NCBI GenBank assembly: GCA_023424725.1
Contig: JAFADQ010000286.1
Coordinates: 1-5,112 of the forward strand
Direction of reading: 5' to 3'
DNA from: Bacteroidota bacterium
Lineage (GTDB): Bacteria; Bacteroidota; Bacteroidia; Cytophagales; Hymenobacteraceae
Length of the DNA: 5,112 bases
Part shown: piece by piece, positions 1 to 5,112 of the stretch
Layout: every line of letters starts with the position of its first letter
Numbering within the stretch: position 1 is the stretch's first letter
Position numbers and translations under genes: made by a program
The notes under the pieces: model-generated
The model's input: the letters and a program-made list of their open reading frames with translations, nothing else
The model's database searches: none
Told to the model about the DNA's origin: nothing

Positions 1-1060
1 AAAAAAGGTTTTTCCGGAAGAACAAAACAATAGCTGCAACGGCCAAAAACAGGTGCAATGCAAGCGAAACGATCACCATTGGGTGGCTCCAGGTTTTTAG
101 CGGAATCTGGTTAAAACCATAATCCCAGGTAAGCGGGTGCGGATAAAAAAGTAAGCCAATATAGCGCAGCAAAATATACAGCACCGTTGGCAAGCGCCCG
201 GCAAAAGTTTTAGCTTCGGCCAGCGAGTTGTTAATAACGGCAATCTCTGTAGGAATATCGTCCAGCACCGCGTTGCGCATCAGCAAATAACCAATGGCAG
301 GAAGCAATAACGGCAGGCAAATTTTTACGATGCGGCCCACGGAAACCTCACGGAAAAAATATAGCGATAAAGGCAGCACCGCCAGAAAAGTAATGGCGCT
401 TTCTTTAGATAACAGCGCCGCGAAAAACAGCAAATATGCCCAAATCGCGCCCTTCTCCAGATCAACTTGTTTCAACAAAAAATACAGGCTGCAAAAGGCA
501 AAACCAAGGCTCAGAATTTCGTCGCGGCTTTTAATGTTGGCGGCAACTTCGGTGTGCAGCGGGTGCACGGCAAAAAGCACCACAGCCACCAGCGGAATCC
601 AGGGGTTGTATTGGCGCAGCAACACCTGCAGTACTTTATAAAGCACCACGCAAAGCAAGGCGTAAAACAGCACGTGCATAAAGTGCTGCGCCTTTGCGCT
701 CTCTCCAAAAAAACCAACTTCGGCCGCGAAAATACTCATGGTAAGCGGCCGGTACGTGCCGTAATTCTCTTTGGTAGCCCCAAAAACCGACGATTGCCGA
801 AACAACTCCGGAATTGCGCTGAAACCTTTTTTGGTGGTAACGTTGTCGGTAATTACGGCGCCGTCGTCCATTACATAGCCGTTGCCAAGGGTGTTGCCGT
901 ACAGCACAAAACACAGCGCGGCAATAGCGGCGTAGAGCCACCAGGCCTGCAAAAATTGGGTTGTAGCGGCCGCTTTTTTGGCCTCTGCAGGCTTGGCTAC
1001 CGATGCCGGCAGTGTTACAGATCGAGGAGCAGGAGCCGGTTTGCGGCCTTTTTTAGACAT
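1..1060 (-). CDS. TMTC/DUF1736-type GT-C glycosyltransferase, N-terminal 353 codons (C-terminus beyond left edge)
   Basis: The frame runs open from an ATG at 1060 to the window edge, giving 353 codons. After a Lys/Ala/Pro-rich cytoplasmic tail (residues 1-36) come many hydrophobic segments (about 41-55, 127-147, 155-166, 184-196, 207-230, 245-262, 292-306, 327-347). Family signatures appear in order: an acidic YVMDD loop (63-67), TYRPLT (102-107), HPLHTE (166-171) with SRDEILSL (178-185), LLSKE (216-220), and the DUF1736-like stretch LLFYPHPLTWDYGF (303-316). These match TMTC-type proteins, which are membrane GT-C enzymes related to O-mannosyltransferases and usually end in TPRs. An asparagine or aspartate pair in the first outer loop is normally the catalytic or metal site; here D65 and D66 fit. 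Donor and acceptor cannot be read from the sequence. The start codon has no Shine-Dalgarno and is preceded almost immediately by the repeat at 1064. Codon reading is uninterrupted, so the gene looks intact here. Confidence 0.88.
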   Translation of the reverse strand, partial: MSKKGRKPAPAPRSVTLPASVAKPAEAKKAAATTQFLQAWWLYAAIAALCFVLYGNTLGNGYVMDDGAVITDNVTTKKGFSAIPELFRQSSVFGATKENYGTYRPLTMSIFAAEVGFFGESAKAQHFMHVLFYALLCVVLYKVLQVLLRQYNPWIPLVAVVLFAVHPLHTEVAANIKSRDEILSLGFAFCSLYFLLKQVDLEKGAIWAYLLFFAALLSKESAITFLAVLPLSLYFFREVSVGRIVKICLPLLLPAIGYLLMRNAVLDDIPTEIAVINNSLAEAKTFAGRLPTVLYILLRYIGLLFYPHPLTWDYGFNQIPLKTWSHPMVIVSLALHLFLAVAAIVLFFRKNLF

Positions 1061-1063
1061 ATT

Positions 1064-1103
1064 TCTGAATCAGAATTTGCGGAATTAGAGAATTTACAGA
1101 ATG
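1064..1103 (+). repeat. Terminal repeat, left copy (A)
   Basis: This is a 40-base unit with GAAT cores at 1067, 1073, 1082, 1090 and 1099, spaced 6-9-8-9. It matches the reverse complement of 1727-1766 except at three positions. Its outer end forms an exact 13-base odd palindrome, TTCTGAATCAGAA, at 1063-1075. A further TATTAC (1105-1110) aligns with the inward continuation of the right copy after a three-base gap. It begins three bases beyond the start codon of the TMTC-like gene. Confidence 0.85.
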
Positions 1104-1153
1104 CTATTACGTTAAATGAAGTTATGTTGAATTTAGAACGTTATATCAAGTAA

Positions 1154-1546
1154 TTAATTTAATGGCTTGCCTGGCTTAAACTTAGGGTTAAACAACAATT
1201 TATATTGCAGGCTTTTAGCTCCAAAATTAATGAGTAATCCGGTAGGGAAGTTATACGCTACCACATAGTTTTTTGCCTGCGCCAAATGCACATCTTCCAG
1301 ATTTATGAGGGCCTTTAGTTCTACTACAACTTTATTCTCTACAATAAAATCTGCCCGTCGTGTGCCAACTTCAGTTCCGTCGTAATAAATGGGTTGCTCT
1401 GTTTCTCTTGCGAACCACAAACCCGCTTTATGCAATTCTATGGCCAGGCATCGTTGATAAATAACTTCCTGAATACCATTACCTAATTGGTTATGCACTT
1501 TCATGGCGCATCCAATTATGGTAAATGTAAGCGGGTCTTTTTCCAT
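1154..1546 (-). CDS. GxxExxY family protein (PD-(D/E)XK nuclease-like)
   Basis: This 130-residue protein is full length for its family. The naming motif G24-x-x-E27-x-x-Y30 sits in LGNGIQEVIYQRCLAIEL-like sequence. It is followed by the core expected of PD-(D/E)XK folds: D66 in RRADFIVENK, then E76-L-K78 (VELKA), and Q90-x3-Y94. The C-terminal TGLLINFG (102-109) strand is also characteristic. The family (PDDEXK_3) is assigned to the nuclease superfamily by fold; I know of no settled biological role, so nuclease activity here is inference, though the D and ExK residues are all present. The ATG at 1546 is chosen because it gives the usual MEKDPLTFTIIGCAMKVHNQLG start. There is no Shine-Dalgarno. 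The gene is enclosed by inverted repeats, unlike its neighbours, and shares no apparent pathway with them, which suggests it travels with the repeats. It has no signal peptide and should be cytoplasmic. Confidence 0.92.
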   Translation of the reverse strand: MEKDPLTFTIIGCAMKVHNQLGNGIQEVIYQRCLAIELHKAGLWFARETEQPIYYDGTEVGTRRADFIVENKVVVELKALINLEDVHLAQAKNYVVAYNFPTGLLINFGAKSLQYKLLFNPKFKPGKPLN

Positions 1547-1560
1547 GTCTGAATTATTAG

Positions 1561-1600
1561 TCCGAATCAGAATTTACAGAATTATAGAATTTTTAGAATT
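1561..1600 (+). repeat. Internal repeat copy B, just upstream of the GxxExxY gene
   Basis: This copy has the same orientation as copy A and matches it at 33 of 40 positions. GAAT cores at 1564, 1570, 1579, 1587 and 1596 keep the 6-9-8-9 spacing. Its outer side carries TTAGTC (1557-1562), as does the outer side of the right terminal copy. It lies within the leader of the GxxExxY gene, 14 bases from the ATG, so its transcript will include it. Confidence 0.8.
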
Positions 1601-1684
1601 AACATTTTAGTTTAGGTGAACGCGTCCTCTAATTCTCTTTAATTATGACCCATATAATACAGAATTTAAACGAAACGTAAATAT

Positions 1685-1717
1685 CCGATTCTGAAAATTC
1701 TATAATTCTGATTCCGG
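1685..1717 (-). repeat. Internal repeat copy D, shortened, inverted relative to copy B
   Basis: On the minus strand this reads CGGAATCAGAATTATAGAAT and continues with a TTTTCAGAATCGG-like tail. The GAAT spacing is 6-8-9, so one 9-base unit of the full repeat is missing. With copy B it makes an inverted pair around about 84 bases of non-coding DNA (1601-1684). The pairing extends outward through TTATTA (1554-1559) and TAATAA (1718-1723). The central spacer holds further AGAATT-like pieces (1627-1644 on the minus strand, 1661-1667 on the plus strand) and no gene. Confidence 0.7.
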
Positions 1718-1726
1718 TAATAACCT

Positions 1727-1766
1727 CATTCTGGAAATTCTTTAATTCCGAAAATTCTGATTCAGA
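1727..1766 (-). repeat. Terminal repeat, right copy (C)
   Basis: This is the reverse-complement partner of copy A, with 37 of 40 positions identical and the same 6-9-8-9 GAAT spacing. It starts at the base next to the stop codon of the OmpA-family gene. TTAGTC on its outer side (1770-1765) includes that TAG stop and is also present outside copy B, so the repeat unit may really extend to about 1770 and may supply the stop codon. Confidence 0.85.
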
Positions 1767-3821
1767 CTAATTCCCCATAATTTTCATCTCTGTTCTTCTG
1801 TTTAACTGCCGGCCTTCGTCGGTATCGTTGGTGGCAACAGGCTGCGATAGGCCATAGCCGGCAGAGGTGAGGCGGTCTTGCTTTACTCCTTTAGATATTA
1901 GGTACGTAACTACGGTTTTCGCGCGGTCTTCAGAAAGTTTTTGGTTGTACGTGGCCGATCCTTTGTTGTCGGTGTGGCCCGAGAGCTCAATTTTTAGCTT
2001 CGGCATTTCGTTTAACAGTTGCACCAGGCGGTCTAATTCATACGCCGATTCGGGACGGAGCGTGGCTTTATCGAAATCGAAAAAGATATTATTAAGCACG
2101 ATTTTGGCGCCAATATCGGCCTTTTTCAAGCCAATATCTTTGGTTACTTCCTGGTAATCGGCAGAAGCCGGAATATCGAAGTTTTCTGAGTGAAACAGAT
2201 AGCCGTTGGCCTTAACAGAAATGCCATAGTTTATGCCCGATGGCAGCGTAACCAAGTAGCGGCCCGATTTGCTGTTAGAGTTAAACGTAGCAATTACTTC
2301 GTTGCGGCTGTTATCTACCAGATATATAGTGGCTTCTATTGGGTTTTTAGACGTGTTGTCGCTAATTATACCTTTCAGCACGGTAACCTGAGCGGTTTTT
2401 ATCTCTACTTTTGGCGCTACCACCGCTTCGCGCACGGGCGCGGCCAGGCTTGCCAACAGGTTATCTTCGTTGTTTAGCACCACCGGTTTTTCCGGGCCCA
2501 GAAAAGTGATCTGGTAAAGGTCGCGCCCGCCTTGTCCGTCTGCTTTTGCCGAGGCGTAATAGCCGTTTTTTCCGTTGGCTGCCAATACAAAAAATACGTC
2601 GGCATCGGGAGTGTTTATTGGGTAACCCAGGTTTTCGGGCTCCGACCATTTGCCGTTTTCGTACACGCTCTTAAAAATATCGAAACTGCCCATAGAGCTG
2701 TGGCCTTCTGAGCTGAAGTAAAGCGTTTTGCCGTCGGCGTGCATAAAAACACCGTCTTCGTGGTAAGGCGTGTTAATGGTGGGGCCCAGGTTTTCGGGTT
2801 TTTCCAGCTTGCCTTTTTCGTTTATGGCAACTCTGTAAATATCGTGGCCGCCAAGTCCGGTTTCGTGGTTATCGGTTACAAAATACAGGTATTTGCCATC
2901 GGGCGAAAAAGTAGCCGACGACTCGTGGTAAGGCGTGTTAATTCTTTTACCCAACGATTTTGGCGATTGCCACTCATCGCCTTTTAGTTTGCATTCGTAC
3001 AAATCGCCGTTGTTTTCGCCGCTGTAAACAATAAGCCGCTGGCCGTCTGGCGAGAGCGCTACATTAGCATCGTGGCCGTCTGAGTTAATAGGCTTGCCCA
3101 TGTTTTTGGGTTCCTGCCACTCGCCGTTCGCATCGCGCACCGATACGTAAATATCTTCATAGTAATCGTTTATTTCCGGGTCTTTTCTGCCTCCGGTGGT
3201 GGTTTTGCGGCGCGAAGTAAACATCAGCACCGACTCGTCGGCCGAAATAACCGGGCTGTATTCTTCGTCTGCCGTGTTTATTTTTTTGCCTACGTTATCT
3301 ATAAAAACCCGCGCCGGATTTTTAACATATTTAGCGCCGTAACCGCACTCGGCAATGCATTTATTTATTTCTTCTACCTCTTCTTTTGTAGTTTTAGGCC
3401 CCATGTTCTGCTTAAAAGCCTGGTATTCTTTTATAGCCTTATCCCACTCCATATTTAGCTGGTATGCCTGGCCAAGCAAAAACCTTATTTCGGGGTTTAC
3501 GGCGGCATCAAGCGCAAAGGCTTTCTGCAGGTACGGCAACGATTTTGCTTTAAAAGGAGAGCCCAGGTAACATTCGCCGATTTTATAATTCAGCTCTGCA
3601 TTGTTTGGGTTAAACTGGTGGGCTTTAAGGTAATAGGGCAGGGCCTGCGCGAATTTTCGCGGACCTTTTTCGTAGATTTTATCACCTTCTTTTATGTTGC
3701 CGAGGGCTTCTTTCAGGCCTTCTTTATTTGTGCCGAAATTAGCTTTATCGAAGGCGATATTCTGGCCATAAACCTCTGCCGAGAAAGCCGATAACAATAT
3801 CAGAAATATATATTTTAGCAT
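1767..3821 (-). CDS. PorE-like outer-membrane protein: TPR, PD40 propeller, regulatory-like domain, OmpA
   Basis: This 684-residue exported protein starts at the ATG at 3821, because MLKYIFLILLSAFSAEVYG is a signal peptide leaving Gln20 at +1. A longer in-frame start at 4004 lacks one and lies inside the preceding gene. Domains follow in order. TPR-like helices span about 35-160. PD40 propeller repeats span about 185-440, with SPDGK/SADES-type turns at 192, 257, 306 and 361 and repeated 'LG..INTPYHE' linkers. A CarboxypepD_reg/CNA-like beta domain spans about 478-565. A C-terminal OmpA peptidoglycan-binding domain follows (FFDFDKATLRPES 580-592, GHTDNKG 615-621, LSEDRA 629-634, NRRTE 674-678), with D618 and R633 in the positions that hold diaminopimelate. 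This order matches PorE, the type IX secretion component of Porphyromonas gingivalis. Bacteroidota carry several paralogues of this architecture, some beside PorP/SprF-like genes, so a secretion role is inference. It follows the TPR gene by 76 bases, probably in one operon. Confidence 0.9.
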   Translation of the reverse strand: MLKYIFLILLSAFSAEVYGQNIAFDKANFGTNKEGLKEALGNIKEGDKIYEKGPRKFAQALPYYLKAHQFNPNNAELNYKIGECYLGSPFKAKSLPYLQKAFALDAAVNPEIRFLLGQAYQLNMEWDKAIKEYQAFKQNMGPKTTKEEVEEINKCIAECGYGAKYVKNPARVFIDNVGKKINTADEEYSPVISADESVLMFTSRRKTTTGGRKDPEINDYYEDIYVSVRDANGEWQEPKNMGKPINSDGHDANVALSPDGQRLIVYSGENNGDLYECKLKGDEWQSPKSLGKRINTPYHESSATFSPDGKYLYFVTDNHETGLGGHDIYRVAINEKGKLEKPENLGPTINTPYHEDGVFMHADGKTLYFSSEGHSSMGSFDIFKSVYENGKWSEPENLGYPINTPDADVFFVLAANGKNGYYASAKADGQGGRDLYQITFLGPEKPVVLNNEDNLLASLAAPVREAVVAPKVEIKTAQVTVLKGIISDNTSKNPIEATIYLVDNSRNEVIATFNSNSKSGRYLVTLPSGINYGISVKANGYLFHSENFDIPASADYQEVTKDIGLKKADIGAKIVLNNIFFDFDKATLRPESAYELDRLVQLLNEMPKLKIELSGHTDNKGSATYNQKLSEDRAKTVVTYLISKGVKQDRLTSAGYGLSQPVATNDTDEGRQLNRRTEMKIMGN

Positions 3822-3836
3822 GGTATTTGGTTTTAA

Positions 3837-3876
3837 GGCCGGCGCCTGAAAGGCTGCGGAGGGCAATTTGCCGGCC
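3837..3876. other. GC-rich inverted repeat in the spacer between the TPR and OmpA-family genes
   Basis: GGCCGGC at 3837-3843 and GCCGGCC at 3870-3876 are exact inverted 7-mers separated by 26 bases, inside the 76-base spacer (3822-3897). In the minus-strand transcript they could form a stem 15 bases before the ATG of the OmpA-family gene. No U tract follows, so it is not a standard terminator. It may stabilise the transcript, lower downstream expression, or be chance in a GC-rich stretch. The remaining A-rich leader next to the ATG has no Shine-Dalgarno, as is usual in Bacteroidota. Confidence 0.35.
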
Positions 3877-3897
3877 GTTACAGGGTAATAACAGCTA

Positions 3898-4953
3898 TTA
3901 TTTGCAGCCTTGGGTGTAGCTTTTTGCTGTTTCCAGGCCAAGCTCTGCCGCTTTTTTAAAATCTGCGCAAGCTTTGGCATCCTGGCGCAGCATTTCGTGG
4001 GCAATGCCGCGGTTCAGGTAGGCAGAGGCAGAGTTTGCATCCAGCGCGATGGCTTTGGTGCAATCGTCTGCGGCGCCTTTGTAATCTTTAAGTTTAAATT
4101 TTGCGGCGGCGCGGTTTATAAGCGCGAAAGCATAATCGGGCTTTAATTTTAAGGCTTCAGAAAAATCGGCAACGGCATCCTGGTATTCGCCGGCATCGAA
4201 ACGGGCGCTGCCGCGGTTGTTGTAGGCCAGGTAAGAATTTTTTTGCAGAGTAAGGGCAATGGTATAATCGGCAATGGCGCCTTTAATATCGCCCGATTTG
4301 CGTTTGGCGCTGCCCCGGTTATTGTATGCAAAAGCCAGCTTCGGTTCTAGCGATAGGGCTTTGCTGTAATCGGCAATGGCGCCGTTATAATCATTTAGCT
4401 GTCGTTTCGCGCTGCCGCGGTCGTTATAAGCGTAGGCGTACTTTGGGTCCAGGGTTATTGCCTTGTCGAAATCTTCTATCGCTTTTTTGTAGTTTTCTTC
4501 TTCAAAAAAAATACCGCCGCGGTAGTAGTAAGAGGGCGCGTAGGTGGCATCGGCGGCAATGGCTTTGCTGTAATTGGCAGCAGCGCCGGCCTTATCGTTG
4601 GTGGCGTATTTTACCTGTGCCAGGCTAAAAAGCGCCTTTGCGTTGGCAGCGTTAAACTCAAGCGCTTTGTTAAGGTCGGCAAGGGCTTTGGGGTAATCTT
4701 TGAGCTCGTAAAAGGTTAAGCCACGGTTGTAATAAGCCAGGTCGAAATCGTTTTTTAGCTCCAGCGCTTTGCTAAAATCGGCCACTGCCAGCGTATATTC
4801 TTTGCCCGAAAATTTACTGATTCCGCTGTTGTAGAATTTTTCGGCTTCCTGCGCGGGCGGCAGGGTGCTGGCCATTACAGAATCTACCTGCGCGGTAGCC
4901 GGCCGAACGGCAACCAGCAGCGCGGCCAGCGAAAAAAGGTAAAAATACTTCAC
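3898..4953 (-). CDS. Secreted tetratricopeptide repeat protein, nine TPRs
   Basis: This 351-residue protein has a signal peptide, MKYFYLFSLAALLVAVRPATA, with Gln22 at +1. A short linker precedes nine tandem TPRs, each exactly 34 residues, covering 37-342. A short tail ends in Cys-Lys. Typical TPR positions are conserved (Y/A..NRG, YxxAIxDYxKAL, LxP). TPRs 5-7 share the Asn-rich YNNRGSA opening. The last repeat reads AKACADFKKAAELG, a common ending for bacterial TPR arrays. The start is GTG at 4953: no in-frame ATG precedes it and the signal peptide begins there. The product should be a periplasmic or outer-membrane-facing scaffold that binds protein partners; no catalytic domain is visible. 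The OmpA-family gene follows after 76 bases, so the two products may work in one complex. Function beyond scaffolding is not readable. Confidence 0.92.
   Translation of the reverse strand: MKYFYLFSLAALLVAVRPATAQVDSVMASTLPPAQEAEKFYNSGISKFSGKEYTLAVADFSKALELKNDFDLAYYNRGLTFYELKDYPKALADLNKALEFNAANAKALFSLAQVKYATNDKAGAAANYSKAIAADATYAPSYYYRGGIFFEEENYKKAIEDFDKAITLDPKYAYAYNDRGSAKRQLNDYNGAIADYSKALSLEPKLAFAYNNRGSAKRKSGDIKGAIADYTIALTLQKNSYLAYNNRGSARFDAGEYQDAVADFSEALKLKPDYAFALINRAAAKFKLKDYKGAADDCTKAIALDANSASAYLNRGIAHEMLRQDAKACADFKKAAELGLETAKSYTQGCK
3928..4845 (-). repeat. Nine tandem 102-base coding repeats (TPR array)
   Basis: The TPR-coding segment is nine units of 102 bases without an insertion or deletion. 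Some units are close at the nucleotide level: taatcggcaatggcgcc occurs at 4265-4281 and 4367-4383, exactly 102 apart, and CCGCGG/CCCCGG-type blocks recur at 4211, 4313 and 4415. Units 5-7 look like the most recent copies. Such an array can gain or lose whole units in frame by recombination. Confidence 0.8.
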
Positions 4954-5016
4954 GTGCGATGTGTGTTTGTGAGGGCCTGAAATTATGAAATTTATCAGGA
5001 TAAATACAATAAAAAT

Positions 5017-5112
5017 TTAGCTGATTACTCCCGATCTCACTACGCAGCCCTTTATAGCATTAACGTATGCAAAGCTGCGAGGGCCATTTTTCAGGTCGCC
5101 AGGGCATAAAAC
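5017..5112 (-). CDS. Possible 3' end of an upstream reading frame (31 codons plus stop)
   Basis: The minus strand is open from the right edge to a TAA at 5017-5019. The readable residues end FAYVNAIKGCVVRSGVIS. The frame lies 63 bases ahead of the TPR gene start and has the same orientation. I do not recognise the product, and an open stretch of this length is quite possible by chance. The palindrome at 5043-5079 falls inside it, which argues for non-coding repeat DNA instead. Nothing else gene-like is visible in 4954-5112. Confidence 0.25.
   Translation of the reverse strand, partial: VLCPGDLKNGPRSFAYVNAIKGCVVRSGVIS
5043..5079. repeat. Imperfect palindrome, two-stem hairpin
   Basis: CGCAGC (5043-5048) pairs with GCTGCG (5074-5079), and inside it GCAT (5057-5060) pairs with ATGC (5067-5070) around a six-base loop. 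The stems are separated by unequal internal loops of 8 and 3 bases. The size and form resemble a REP-like intergenic palindrome. It lies 90 bases ahead of the TPR gene. It could also be an upstream transcript end, although no T tract follows it. Confidence 0.4.

Larger units (their letters stand above)
1064..1766. mobile_element. Repeat-bounded cassette carrying a GxxExxY gene (putative mobile or relic element)
   Basis: This 703-base block is bounded by inverted copies of a 40-base sequence: 1064-1103 reads forward and 1727-1766 reads on the reverse strand, with 37 of 40 positions identical. Both begin TCTGAATCAGAATTT. The block encloses one gene (GxxExxY, minus strand) and two more diverged copies of the repeat. 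It is visibly AT-rich: the 60-base line at 1561 has 14 G or C and the line at 1681 has 19, against 31 in the line at 4201 in the TPR gene. The block fills almost the whole gap between the OmpA-family gene and the TMTC-like gene. I see no transposase and no convincing target-site duplication, so mobility is inference. It could instead be an old insertion or a chromosomal repeat cluster that grew around the gene. Confidence 0.6.

Noticed and set aside
636..941. Minus-strand frame of 101 codons inside the TMTC-like gene
   Set aside because: It is an out-of-frame Arg-rich reading of the same strand; the main frame is continuous through it with conserved motifs.
467..1153. Plus-strand open frame of 228 codons
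   Set aside because: It lies opposite the TMTC-like gene, has Arg/Gln/His-rich low-quality composition, no recognisable domain, and ends inside the repeat region. The minus-strand frame has clear family motifs and membrane segments.
1064..1766. CRISPR array
   Set aside because: Repeats are inverted as well as direct, are few and imperfect, and lack regular spacers or cas genes.
1061..1770. Target-site duplication around the cassette
   Set aside because: Bases outside the two ends (ATT on the left, CTAATT on the right) do not make a convincing direct repeat at matching positions.
3822..4004. N-terminal extension of the OmpA-family gene by 61 residues
   Set aside because: It overlaps the end of the TPR gene, and the extension would bury the signal peptide that begins at 3821.
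4987..5009. Bacteroidota-type promoter ahead of the TPR gene (TAAATTTC with an upstream TTG, minus strand)
   Set aside because: The -7 element misses its final G and the TTG is only 12 bases away instead of about 19, so support is too weak to annotate.

Overview
The window looks like part of a Bacteroidota chromosome, probably Cytophagales (Hymenobacteraceae or a relative). That placement is inference. It rests on an outer-membrane protein with the PorE-type TPR / PD40 propeller / OmpA architecture, a GxxExxY-family gene, two signal peptides predicted to leave Gln at +1 (the 'Bacteroidetes Q-rule'), and start codons with no Shine-Dalgarno sequence. All genes are on the minus strand, so they are transcribed from right to left.

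Right to left in transcription order: (i) 5112-4954 holds a possible 3' end of an upstream reading frame (stop at 5017) that overlaps an imperfect palindrome, followed by a short leader. (ii) 4953-3898 is a secreted protein made of nine exact 34-residue TPRs, starting with GTG. (iii) After a 76-base spacer, 3821-1767 is a 684-residue TPR / PD40 / regulatory-like / OmpA protein resembling PorE of the type IX secretion system. These two genes probably form one operon that builds a periplasmic, peptidoglycan-anchored scaffold. (iv) 1766-1064 is an AT-rich block that fills essentially the whole gap to the next gene. It carries a 130-residue GxxExxY protein (PD-(D/E)XK nuclease-like fold) and is closed by 40-base inverted terminal repeats that match at 37 of 40 positions. 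Two further copies of the same repeat lie inside it. (v) 1060-1 is the N-terminal 353 codons of a multi-membrane-spanning TMTC-like (DUF1736) GT-C glycosyltransferase that runs off the left edge.

The most interesting part is the 703-base GxxExxY element. Its repeats keep a fixed 6-9-8-9 spacing of GAAT cores. Its ends lie within three bases of the downstream start codon and directly against the upstream stop codon. It looks like a compact mobile or formerly mobile cassette, with a small nuclease-fold gene enclosed by repeats of a dispersed type. A smaller inverted pair is nested in the leader of the nuclease gene. No RNA genes or CRISPR arrays were seen.
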